Positions 22,201-29,296 of a DNA stretch of 30,229 nucleotides are shown piece by piece. The stretch is from Ministeria vibrans ATCC 50519 (taxonomy: Eukaryota > Opisthokonta > Filasterea). The stretch spans positions 1-30,229 of the forward strand of contig CALSCP010000833.1 in NCBI GenBank assembly GCA_943704425.1, given 5' to 3'. Position 1 is the first letter of the stretch. Each line of letters starts with the position of its first letter. The notes under the pieces were generated by a model. The model saw only the letters and a list, made by a program, of their open reading frames with translations, was not told where the DNA came from and did not search any database. A program made the translations under genes and the position numbers.

Positions 22201-22687
22201 TGTGGTTGGCGTCAACGCCGAGACGGGCTACCCGTCCATTTCGGTGTCGATCGATGCGGCTACAAATGCGCATGAGGTGAGCACTGCTGCACTGCTGACG
22301 CGTCTGTACAACGGCGCGTTTGCTGCGAATAATGACACCGACTCGGCTGTGTCGCAGATGGAGTGGCTGTCGCAAGTGAACACGGCTGTACCTGTGCGCC
22401 TTCAGATGTCACATGTAACCGCAGGAGCTGGTGCAGTAGCGGGTGGTAGTGCTTCGTCGCTGGGTGATCACACTCTGCTCATTATTGGTTTTATGATTGC
22501 CGCTGTGTGTCTGGTCATCCTTGTGGTGCGTCGTCAGGGAGGCAAGCAGCGCGAGGTTAACTATATGCTAATTCAAGAGACGCACTCGCTCAAGGAAGAC
22601 AACCGCACACTTATGCAGCAGAATGAGCGTATGATAGCCATGTTGGCGGGTGATCAGACAAACAAAACGCAGCACCTTCAGGTTTAA
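7269..22687 (+). CDS. Giant multidomain type I membrane protein (EGF, ephrin-receptor-like, PAN, RCC1-like)
   Basis: About 4,428 residues in 24 exons: 7269-7487, 7995-8313, 8401-8660, 8711-8726, 8793-8860, 8936-8957, 9036-9121, 9226-9298, 9385-9470, 9547-9619, 9688-9767, 9823-9895, 9964-10049, 10122-10194, 10279-10352, 10414-10645, 10699-10769, 10866-10989, 11073-11101, 11177-11539, 11599-11692, 11767-12061, 12154-20692, 20756-22687. Every junction keeps frame; the total is 13,287 nt. Signal peptide MIQLILLLIAASASTALP, one EGF, Cys-rich ephrin-receptor-like repeats (about 267-690), a fibronectin-III-like part (about 810-938), a split beta-sandwich holding PAN, RCC1-like and EGF blocks, a long C-terminal ectodomain, a transmembrane helix (about 4358-4375) and a 53-residue tail. 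Likely a surface adhesion or recognition protein. The least certain splice is the donor of exon 4 (8726 or 8744). Confidence 0.9.
7488..7994 (+). other. Intron 1 of the giant gene
   Basis: A 507-nt intron between CAG|GTACGT and GCGACAG|GTC, phase 0, separating the signal-peptide exon from the rest. It holds T-runs and a pyrimidine-rich tract before the acceptor. At 7789-7817 short CTCA/CTGAG and TCTCAC words repeat. No gene seen inside. Confidence 0.75.
8494..8610 (+). other. N-terminal EGF-like domain of the giant protein
   Basis: In exon 3. Cys pattern of a calcium-independent EGF module: CSTATCTNGATC, then YTCVCAPGFSGVHCD. It sits about residues 211-246, between the N-terminal unique domain and the ephrin-receptor-like repeats. 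Confidence 0.85.
8711..11101 (+). repeat. Ephrin-receptor-like Cys repeats encoded by tandem exon pairs
   Basis: Sixteen small exons encode repeated units of the kind GYYTNDG...CPKGSYCAGGGQ followed by LCPAGKYQDE...CKDCSPG, the TNFR/ephrin-receptor-like (GCC2_GCC3) fold. Exon pairs are almost all 86 + 73 nt (7/8, 9/10, 13/14; variant 80 + 73 in 11/12). Each pair starts and ends in phase 1 and is split in phase 0, so it can be copied without breaking the frame. Exons 7 and 9 differ at only about eight of 86 positions. The introns after them share the opening (GTATTGTTCGTGTG versus GTACTGTTCGTGTG), which shows recent tandem duplication of genomic DNA. Confidence 0.9.
10195..10278 (+). other. 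GC-AG intron in the giant gene
   Basis: The exon ends GATCCAG and the intron starts GCAAGAAG. It ends CTCACAG|GA and restores the Gly codon in phase 1, as at the sister exons. No GT donor lies near. This is the minor GC-AG class of U2-type introns. The base after the GC (AAG) keeps good U1 complementarity. Confidence 0.85.
12497..12556 (+). other. First half of a split beta-sandwich domain
   Basis: Encodes FYDSTTALVQGKVQIPLSV, the opening strands of a carboxypeptidase-regulatory/Cna-B-like domain. The expected continuation, a Cys-rich strand with EVCAYD and TDxDGxY, is missing here and is found about 5.2 kb further on at 17779. Confidence 0.6.
12790..14190 (+). repeat. Five PAN/apple-like modules
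   Basis: Five degenerate copies, each about 70-90 residues, with the pattern C-x3-C-(D/N/K)-x(4-6)-C-x-(A/G)-W-(T/S)-(Y/F) and a later Cys, for example CATHCDSTTGCTAWSYPV, CEAKCNSLGRSCVAWSYRA and CGEKCDFDELCKAWTFDV. Approximate blocks: 12790-13010, 13085-13320, 13390-13640, 13695-13950, 13985-14190. Short EGF-like closing bits (LPGWTGMQC, APGYGGDRC) sit between some copies. PAN modules bind protein or carbohydrate. Confidence 0.75.
14200..14660 (+). other. RCC1-like repeats, first block
   Basis: Repeated blades of the type x-SAFxxxLxxxGxVxxWG: SAFGSVLSLNGEV, YSVAVFEDGGFQSWGS, YYVVLIDTTGVNQV and SFAALTSSGGSYIW. The block breaks off at WNMDG straight into the first EGF repeat and resumes after the EGF array at about 16020. 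Confidence 0.55.
14666..15806 (+). repeat. Ten tandem EGF repeats
   Basis: Ten consecutive modules of 37-39 residues, each with six Cys in EGF spacing (for example NECASNPCWNDGTC, then FTCKCAPGWMGDRC). Most start with D/N-I/V-N/D-E-C, the calcium-binding EGF signature, and carry NGGTC. There are no introns within the array. The layout resembles Notch- and Delta-type ectodomains, but no DSL or LNR module is visible. Confidence 0.95.
15811..15985 (+). other. Polybasic linker with furin-like sites after the EGF array
   Basis: Encodes SRRRRSVS, SLRRRRRN and SRNRRGIL within about 55 residues. RRRR|S and RNRR|G match the furin consensus R-x-(K/R)-R. Placed directly C-terminal of ten EGF repeats, it recalls the Notch S1 region. 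Processing itself is inference. Confidence 0.6.
16015..16660 (+). other. RCC1-like repeats, second block
   Basis: At least four blades: GAFCALHLSGRVVAYG, SAFAALRDDGRVFVWGD, SAFAALNENGGVVAWGD and GFAAVCEDSITRVWGS, each about 45 residues apart, followed by weaker copies. With the first block this would complete a seven- or eight-bladed propeller if the EGF array loops out. Confidence 0.65.
16800..17710 (+). repeat. Three further PAN/apple-like modules
   Basis: Three copies: CSSRCDKSSTCMGWTF (about 16810-17080), CELLCEIMDVCSAWTH (about 17150-17400) and CADKCDTTTDCSWWTY (about 17470-17705), each preceded by a short tyrosine- or aromatic-rich strand. They mirror the five modules on the far side of the RCC1/EGF block. 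Confidence 0.75.
17779..18080 (+). other. Second half of the split beta-sandwich domain
   Basis: Encodes SRCAVSNAEVCAYDWYTG, then TTGPDGSYNMQVPIGLTVQF. This is the normal continuation of a carboxypeptidase-regulatory/Cna-B-like domain, with a D-x-G-x-Y turn. It lacks its own first strands, which fit the sequence at 12497-12556. Confidence 0.6.
18081..22440 (+). other. C-terminal ectodomain of the giant protein
   Basis: Roughly 1,450 residues without recognisable named domains apart from a possible bacterial-Ig-like unit (ASGVYSPGSAVSITFDEELD, about 21727-22030). It includes a charged, Lys/Glu-rich piece (18340-18560), a Gly/Ser-rich amphipathic strand region (20410-20630), and the strongly patterned segment SFTLGDPDVGDQFDVL-IFYDPLF joined across the last intron. 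Cys are sparse compared with the N-terminal half. Confidence 0.6.
22472..22687 (+). other. Transmembrane helix and short cytoplasmic tail of the giant protein
   Basis: LLIIGFMIAAVCLVILVV, then VRRQGGKQR as stop-transfer signal. The tail of about 53 residues has a likely coiled-coil (ETHSLKEDNRTLMQQNERMI). No PDZ, kinase or tyrosine motif is obvious in it. This gives a type I topology together with the N-terminal signal peptide. Confidence 0.85.
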
Positions 22688-23092
<405 letters not shown>

Positions 23093-23786
23093 CTATACAT
23101 TTGTTTTGAGACAAAAGACGGCTATGATGAGAGCAATTTCAAACGTAAAGGGAACAACGCTGAAGAAAGAGACAAACATTCGATTATTGCACAGATCAAG
23201 AGCATCATCACCGTACCAGCAAAAGCCAAATATGTACCAGTAGTCTGTGTACACCCATTCGTCCAGAATAAAGAAAGCCAACACAATCGCTCCGGTAGCA
23301 TGGATCACCGCTATATGTGACCCGGCGCGAGAGGGAGTGTGGTGAATGTGTCAGAGCGCTGACTGAACTTTCCTTCTGGAAACACCCTTACTCGTAAAAA
23401 CATTGATGGAGTCGTTGAAGAGCGATACACCGCGCAACAAACTTGCATATTCAACAGCAAAGAGTGCCATACTCGCAGCAAGTGCTATGGAATATAGATA
23501 TGGGAGCAAAAAACGGGTTGGGTTAAGCGTCTGCTTGTCGGCTCTTGCATTGGCGATGTCGCACCAGCCGTGAACTCCTTGTCAGCACTATCATAGTCCT
23601 CTTGGGATGCACCAATACCAATCGAAGCGTATATATTGATATCCTGAGAGAAACGATGACAGTGAGTGATTCGCAAAGTAAAAAAAATAAACGCTATACC
23701 TTTGACCAAAATAGCATCAGCGTGATCACAAAGTGAGCCGTGAGCACCAAGAATCGTGCTGGAACAATGGTTTCAGTTTGTCCCAT
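23093..23786 (-). CDS. TMEM107: TMEM107, ciliary transition-zone membrane protein
   Basis: TMEM107 belongs to the MKS module at the base of cilia, where it helps gate membrane proteins. Five exons (23786-23700, 23643-23565, 23484-23392, 23310-23217, 23159-23093) encode 139 residues, close to the length of the human protein. Diagnostic matches: MGQTETIVPARFLVLTAHF at the N terminus, LFWSKDINIYA, EDYDSAD, LFAVEYASLLRGVSLFN, and DEWVYTDYWYIFGFC near the C terminus. Four hydrophobic segments fit the tetraspanning topology. Introns are 56, 80, 81 and 57 nt. The last one is a multiple of three without stop, so retention would add 19 residues within the last loop. It shows that the organism has a cilium or flagellum. 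Confidence 0.92.
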
Positions 23787-23952
23787 TACTAACAAACATA
23801 AATAATTACTTTTAATTAATATTAATTATTTATGTCAAAATATGGTGCTGCATAATGACGTGTTGATCATTTCATGCGCTCATTCCACAGATCAAGCGTT
23901 TAATAGTTAGTTGCGACCTTGCGGGCCCATGATTATTCATGATTTATCATTC
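23787..23952. promoter_or_regulatory. Possible divergent promoter between TMEM107 and the small plus-strand gene
   Basis: 166 nt, AT-rich, with an inverted repeat around AATTAATATTAATT (23814-23827) and TGACGT at 23857-23862, a CRE-like core. No convincing RFX X-box was found, which would have been expected for a ciliary gene. Its role is inferred from position only. Confidence 0.25.
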
Positions 23953-24207
23953 ATGAAGCGGTTGGATAAACTAAATATTGTGATCTTATCACTGCTGTGC
24001 TGTAGCACAAACGGTCTCACGCTCTCCGACGCCAACTTCTGTGCTTTGAGCGCTTGTTATGTGTTACAACAGCTCGGTGCACATTTGGCACATGGTCAAA
24101 CCAGATGTGTGGAGACGCAATTGGCAATGCGGAATCACATTTTAATGGGACACGGGCCGTTGTCTACATATACTTCGCCAAGGGATTGCGAGTGGCTCGG
24201 AAGATGA
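23953..24207 (+). CDS. Possible small secreted Cys-containing protein
   Basis: An 84-residue frame starting MKRLDKLNIVILSLLCCSTNG, which reads as a signal peptide, followed by a short mature part with four Cys (FCALSACY, QTRCVE, RDCEW). No family recognised and no intron needed. It could also be the first exon of a longer gene, but no clear donor or follow-on exon was found before the BACURD 3' end. Confidence 0.35.
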   Translation: MKRLDKLNIVILSLLCCSTNGLTLSDANFCALSACYVLQQLGAHLAHGQTRCVETQLAMRNHILMGHGPLSTYTSPRDCEWLGR

Positions 24208-24427
24208 ACAATGAAACGGCGCTTGTAGTGTAGTGTTTGACAGTCATTGGCAATGCCCTTGCGCCCGAGTGGGTTGCCCGCGCCATCGTTGACAGCCAGG
24301 GCACCGCAGTGCTCTCACACTGTCCCTGCCAGCCTATGTGCTCGACAGTTGCCATTGTCCGTTAAAAGAGACAGAGCGAGATTGCGAAATACGTCTTGTT
24401 TCTTGTACACTTCATATAATTGTTACG

Positions 24428-26876
24428 TTACACTTGGGCCTCGGGAAGACCCAATGTCGATACAAGATTGGGCTGCGATTGCGGTCGACGCGAATGGCTC
24501 GCGTCGGACAAAGGGTAGTACGGAGGCGGAATAGCACGTTCGTGGGACGGGCCTGCATGGAGGTGTGCGTGCGAGTGAGCAAACGCAGACCCTCCTGCCG
24601 CGGCGGCCACCGCTGTCTGAGCGTGCAGGGGAGAGGTTGCAGGGCCATTATGCAGTGAATAGTGCAACTCATGCTCGTTATTGGCCGCCTCTGCCGTGTG
24701 GCTGACCACGTGCGTGACTGCGCCGCCCGCACCCCCACCACCATATGCAGCGGCAGCCACAGCCGCCTCAGCTGCCAATTGCAACGACCGACTGTTGGGT
24801 ATTCCGCCAAAGCTGCTACCGGCACTGCCGGTGCCCCCATTGGCAGTAGACAGCCCTGCAGCGGCGGCAGCTCGACGGTGGACATACTCGGGGGTATCGG
24901 GGATGCCCCAACGAGTTGTGTCTTCCAGCATGAGCACGTCGAGCGTGTACTCAAAAATGCGCGACTCAGGAAACTCCACCTTGGTCTGCTTCTTCTCTGT
25001 TGCATAGAACATGGACGTGCAGCAGATCTCGGCAACACACCGGCCCGCCGCGTAAAAGTACCATGTGCAAATGTCGCGAGGACAGTTGTTGTCCTTGACA
25101 AACAGAATGCTAAGAAGTAGAGGAAGCAAGGAACAGGGGAAAGAGAAAAGAAAAGGAAAAATAATAATAAGAGAAAGAGATAGAGAGAGGAGGAGAGGTA
25201 AGAGAAGAAACACAGTGATAGGGAGAGAAAGGGGGGAGAAAGAAACAAAGAAAGAGAAAAGCAAAGTGAAACACGGTGATAGGAGAAAGGAGGAGAAAGA
25301 AACATATAGAGAAAAACAAATTAGTGATAGATGATAGGGAGAGAAAAGGAGAAAGAAACAAATAAAGAGAAAAACAAAGTGAAACACAGTGATAGGAGAA
25401 AGGAGAAGAAAGAAACATATAAAGAGAAAAACAAAGTGATAGATGATAGGGAGAGAAAAGGAGAAATAAACAAAATGTTAAAGAAGGAGAACAGCACAGA
25501 AAGAAAGCGGAATAAAGACAACCATCAAAGTCTAGTTAGTACCGCTTGTTAAACTTGAGAGAAAGTTTGTCAAAGAGCTCAATGTTCTTCAAGAAGTTGT
25601 CACTGGCATTGGGAGTGTAGCTGAACATGTTGTTCTGGCGGTTGTAGTTGAAACGGATGACGGGAGTGGGTGACGTGTTGATGAGATGTCGCTCTTCTAA
25701 CTCAGAAGTAATGATCGGGATTTGACATCGAGGTGTCGACATTTGCATCTACAAACAAACAACATTGTAAAATGCGACCTCAGTGCCATGACAAATGTCC
25801 CGTCGCCGAACCTCCTGTTCGCGTAGAATAAGCTCCATAAGACCATCTAAAACATAGAATTTGGCTTCGGACAGCAAACAGAGACGGTCTGTGGGCGACG
25901 GAGGCAACGGCACCGATGCGCCGTCACGGAAGAAATTCAAAATGTACCCAAACAACCTAAAAGTAAAAGGAGAAGGTGGTGAGTGGAAAAGAATAGGACG
26001 GAGAAAGAAACAGAAAGAGATATAGTGTATACAAAGTGATAGAGAGAGAGAGAGAGGGAGAAAGGAGGGAGAAAGAAATAAAGTGATAGAGAGAGAGAAA
26101 CAAAGTGAGAAGGGAGAAACAGTGAGAGGAAGGAGAAGAGAAAACAAAGTGATAGAGAGGAGAAAAAAAAACAAAGTGATAGAAAGAAGAGAGAAAGAGA
26201 GAGAGGACGGACAAAGAAACAAATGGGAGAGATGACTCTCGACCGAGCGAGAAGTGAAAACTTTAAAACAGTGTTTAGAAATGAAACACAAGGGCTCAGC
26301 AGATGGAATTGTTGTAACATAGTTGCACAGACTCATAGCATATTGTGATCTTGCAAGAATACGCCCACTCCCTTTCGAGCCATCTTCCGCTCACACATCA
26401 CAAACACAACTGAGCTATTACACACCCCCAGTGTCGGCGGCAACCTCCCTCCGTGGCAGCGGGGCAAAGGAGATCCAGTCGCTTCGCCCGAACACAAGAC
26501 AAACACGCCTGCCTCTCCCGATACCGTACCTTCCGTCCCGGTCGATAGTAACCCAGCCTTCTGGATCCTTCTCCACCTCCATGCGTCCCGAGAACATCGC
26601 TGACAGCATGTTGTCTCCCTGCGAGTTCACACAAAAACGGACGAGACAAACCCAAAAATAAGAAATGTCACACTCGACGCCATTGTCAACGTGGCACGCA
26701 CGAAACATCATCACAGCCTCGGTTCGTACTTGCTTCATGAGCGTGTCGACAGCGGTGTAATAGAGAAAGCCGCCGACGTTGAGTTTGACATATTTCTCCT
26801 TCTTGCGCATCGCGCGCGACGATGAGGGCGAGTCCATCGACGACGATAGCGTTCGTTGCGCAGTTGGAGAGGACAT
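24428..26876 (-). CDS. BACURD: BACURD-type KCTD protein (KCTD10/KCTD13/TNFAIP1 family)
   Basis: Substrate adaptor of cullin-3 ubiquitin ligase; animal members target RhoA. Five exons (26876-26730, 26618-26530, 25956-25812, 25748-25543, 25109-24428) encode 422 residues. The BTB/T1 domain spans exons 1-3: [19 protein letters not shown], then [40 protein letters not shown] and [14 protein letters not shown]. The family C-terminal part follows ([53 protein letters not shown]). Human members end near 313-329 residues; this one adds about 130 residues rich in Ala, Gly and His ([12 protein letters not shown]), likely disordered. Intron 1 (111 nt) is a multiple of three without stop, but family alignment (TLMKQ|GDNML) shows it is spliced. 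Introns 2 and 4 hold a purine-rich minisatellite. Confidence 0.92.
25120..25490. repeat. Purine-rich minisatellite in BACURD intron 4
   Basis: Plus-strand units of about 55-60 nt built on GAAACACAGTGATAGG, GGAGAAAGAAAC and AAAGAGAAAAACAAAGT, repeated four to five times with drift (clear starts near 25209, 25269 and 25381). In transcript sense it is a polypyrimidine tract. Confidence 0.8.
25975..26215. repeat. Related purine-rich repeat in BACURD intron 2
   Basis: Same words as in intron 4 (ACAAAGTGATAGAGAG, GGAGAAAGAAAC), less regular, mixed with GA runs. Intron 2 spans 26529-25957. Confidence 0.75.
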
Positions 26877-27145
26877 CAATGCAAGAAGATCGACGAGTGA
26901 TGAATAATATATTATATTACAATGTAAATAATAGGAAAATAAATGCTCGCGCCGTTTCAGTTTCTTCACTGCTCCGCGCAAGTCTGTAGCAGAACAAAAG
27001 AGATACTGAAATAACCCACGTACTGGGAGATCAAGATCAAATATGAAAAACAGCATATTGACAATTGGGTTATTTATACGGAGCAAATTGAGAGTAACGA
27101 ATTATTTTTATTATTAAAATAATAATAATAATAATTAAATTTTTA

Positions 27146-27225
<80 letters not shown>

Positions 27226-27661
27226 GTTATTATTGTCATTATTATTATTATTATTAGGGTTACTATTAATTTGAAAGTTTGTCGTTTATTCAACGTCGTT
27301 TGCGTTGTAACTGTATCATTAATACCATGGTTCGAATCTTCTTCTTCTACCTACCTTACAATATCTAGCAAGGTAGCTTTTTTGTTATCTGTCTCTTAAG
27401 GCGCTTCCACGCATCGCTCCCGCGTTTAACAAAAGCAAATTGCTCTGTGCAAGCTATTGCGTCACTTTCGATTCTTGAAAGATTTCCTGTTCCACACGCG
27501 TCGAAGGGTATAAGCTAAGCAGGCAAGCGAAGAAACATTTTAGTCACCTTGTGACAGGTGCCAAGAGAGGAGCCAAGACAGTGTCTTCTTTCAATGTACC
27601 TTATGGCCCCATTGCCGCTAATTCTCCAAAGACCAACGGCAAAGTCTCCGGAATCTGGATA
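26877..27661. other. Intergenic region between BACURD and the FkbM gene
   Basis: Holds the BACURD 5' UTR and promoter (26877 to about 27090), then an (AAT)/(ATT)n block at about 27105-27257, then about 400 nt of mixed sequence (27260-27661) that borders the FkbM stop. A short plus frame (27551-27760) overlaps the last FkbM exon and looks like a shadow. No RNA gene was recognised. Confidence 0.5.
27115..27257. repeat. (ATT)n microsatellite
   Basis: About 40 ATT units with a few substitutions, preceded by an AAT stretch so that the whole block could fold back on itself. Confidence 0.93.
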
Positions 27662-28441
27662 TCACAATGCACCCATGTCAATTTCGTAACCCAAGCGCGC
27701 CGCGGCCTGCTTGATGCGGTGATGGCGCATTATGAAACATTTTCGAAGGCACGGATCTAACATTGGGTCGAGACGTGCCAATGCGATGTCAATGCTCTCG
27801 CGGTCGGACAAGCTCTCCCAGTTTTCATCGCAGAGCCTCTGAACAATGCGCAATTTGCCTTCGAACCCAATTTCTGCCTCGACCATTTCCATCTGCAAAA
27901 AGAAACTCCAGGAGGGGGCAGGGGGAAGTGATCAGTTTGAGGAGAACGAAATGTGCAGCGACAATCGAATTAATGTCAAGTGAACGCGTTAGTTTGTTTG
28001 CTAACCTGCACAATGGATGTTGGTGGCAGCAAACCCTTTGCCGACTCGATCACTGTCAACTCATTGCCGTCCACGTCAATTTTCAAAACGCCAATGTGCG
28101 CCTCATGAGCCAGGTTACGGTCGAGCCGTTCGCCAGGTGGTCTCACCACAACTGTGCCATGAAGTGAGACTGGCGCCTCCCAGCCGTTTAGCTCAAGGTT
28201 AGACATTATTCGTCTGCTCTCACGGTTAATACTCGGCTCAAAGAGATGTACATAGTGCCCATGGGCAAGCAAAAGCCACCCTGAGACTCCATCACTCGCG
28301 CCTACGTCTACCGCAACACCCGTCTTTCCTTTTCCAACTGCAGCTAACCCTAACCCTAATCCCAAGATAGCAGCGGTAAGATTTACCCTCACCGCGGTGG
28401 CAGTCTGTGTTGCAGCGTGTCCGGATAAAAGGCGACAACAT
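27662..28441 (-). CDS. FkbM-type methyltransferase, small
   Basis: SAM-dependent methyltransferase of the FkbM superfamily; acceptor unknown. Three exons (28441-28393, 28337-28006, 27892-27662) encode 203 residues. SAM-binding motif I is VAVDVGASDG, followed by HLFEPS (end of strand 2), the later motif IGVLKIDVDGNELTVIESA, and VQMEMVEAEIGF after the second splice. These are the usual FkbM landmarks. Intron 1 (55 nt, 28392-28338) contains a telomere-like repeat; intron 2 is 113 nt. The short N terminus (MLSPFIRTRC) gives no signal peptide. A longer unspliced reading through intron 1 is also open, starting at a GTG, and would put the telomeric repeat in frame as LGLGLGL; I prefer the spliced form because it has an ATG start and proper splice sites. 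Confidence 0.75.
28345..28361. repeat. Telomere-like (CCCTAA)n in FkbM intron 1
   Basis: TAACCCTAACCCTAATCCC on the plus strand (TTAGGG in transcript sense), about two and a half units just before the intron 1 acceptor of the minus-strand gene. It is the second such repeat in this window, in the opposite orientation relative to transcription. Confidence 0.85.
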
Positions 28442-28747
28442 CGACGTAAGCGACGCACAAGTGAAAGCGGTGCAGCTCACGGTGACGCGTTGTCACTTGT
28501 TTTGCAAACGGAAGAGAGTGGAGACACTGGAGGAGGTTATGAGGTAGTTAGTACACATAGCGCGGCGGCAAAACACGGTATACATGCGGATAAGCTCAGC
28601 GTGCTGTCGTGCGTTCTCAGGTTGGCGTATGGGGTTCCCGCCAGTGAGGGCATTGAGCTCACGTGCACGTATTCGCCCACCCGACGTGGTACTCTTCTTG
28701 ACAATCTTTGGGAGCTGATTCAGTCGGGGGGCGTCGCCTCTAGCTGA
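28397..28747 (+). CDS. Possible 116-aa hypothetical protein, opposite FkbM exon 1
   Basis: ATG-started frame with many G-first codons and protein-like stretches (LSVLSCVLRLAYGVPASEGI, TLLDNLWELIQSGGV). It begins inside the first FkbM exon on the opposite strand. No family recognised and no homologous context. It may be a fragment or a chance frame. Confidence 0.25.
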   Translation: MAVCVAACPDKRRQHRRKRRTSESGAAHGDALSLVLQTEESGDTGGGYEVVSTHSAAAKHGIHADKLSVLSCVLRLAYGVPASEGIELTCTYSPTRRGTLLDNLWELIQSGGVASS

Positions 28748-28834
28748 CAAATTAAAAGGGAGAGGGTGAGGTCAAGGGACAGAATGTGTCGTGTGCGCTG
28801 CGGCACGTGTTGGGTAGCCGTGCATGTGGTGGCG

Positions 28835-29075
28835 TCAGATCAAGTAGCGGGCCGAGGGCGAATGCGTCTGTGTCCGAATTGACCTTGCAATGGCTGCTGG
28901 CATGGCGACGGGTAGGCTGTTGTGCGGGTTGCGTCTGATATAAAGCAGAGGAGCCGCACCGTCTCTTTGGAACAGGTGGATCTCCGGTGGATCAGAGGTG
29001 CCACAGGCTGTCACGAGGGACTGAGTCAAAGGCGGCCTTGCAGAAGTCGTTCGATGTGATGTGTTCGATGTGGGG
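28835..29075 (-). pseudogene. Decayed non-LTR-type reverse transcriptase fragment
   Basis: Minus-strand reading from about 29075 gives DFCKAAFDSVPRDSLWHL followed by a stop, then STGDPP. This corresponds to the reverse-transcriptase motif usually reading D-F-x-K-A-F-D-S-V-P-R-x-x-L-W with a following (G)xPP helix. There is one extra codon (KAAF), an in-frame stop after HL, and a likely frameshift before TVRLLCFISDATRTT, which fits the next helix. Neither the catalytic YADD box nor an endonuclease is seen, so this is a short relic. Confidence 0.6.
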
Positions 29076-29136
29076 ATGCTCTGAATTCTTATTCTTATTA
29101 TGAGTATACCTCTCGGATTCTATATTAATTTTCTCT

Positions 29137-29206
29137 TTTAATAATAATAATAACAATAAGAATAATTATCCACGTCTGTCCTGATCAAAATGAGTCGTAA
29201 TTTTAA

Positions 29207-29240
<34 letters not shown>

Positions 29241-29296
29241 TCTCTCTCTCTCTATACATATATATATATAATATATATATACATATATATCCAAAA
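29137..29296. repeat. AAT, (CT)n and (TA)n tracts downstream of the kinase gene
   Basis: AAT-type run at 29141-29166, (CT)n at 29209-29253, then TATATATATATAATATATATATAC at about 29258-29282, which can form a cruciform. The kinase stop codon follows at 29297-29299, so this is its 3' flank. Confidence 0.85.

Noticed and set aside
23787-24360. RFX X-box-like half sites (GTTGCGACC, GTTGCCA) near TMEM107
   Set aside because: Only half-sites without a matching second half at the right spacing; one lies more than 500 nt from the gene.
25200-25450. Regularly spaced repeats that could look like a CRISPR array
   Set aside because: The units are contiguous, low-complexity purine tracts without unique spacers, in a eukaryotic intron.
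24900-25520. Phe/Leu/Ser-rich minus-strand frames up to 319 codons
   Set aside because: The hydrophobic parts are a translated CT-rich intronic minisatellite. Only the portion from 25109 downward is the real last BACURD exon.
25749-26336. Apparent multi-pass membrane protein on the minus strand
   Set aside because: The hydrophobic segments come from the polypyrimidine repeat in BACURD intron 2. The real exon is 25956-25812.
27325-27345. GGTTCGAATC resembling a tRNA B box
   Set aside because: The flanks do not pair as a T stem, and no anticodon or acceptor stem can be built upstream.
27551-27760. 70-codon plus frame with GTG start
   Set aside because: No ATG, overlaps the last FkbM exon on the other strand, no recognisable content.
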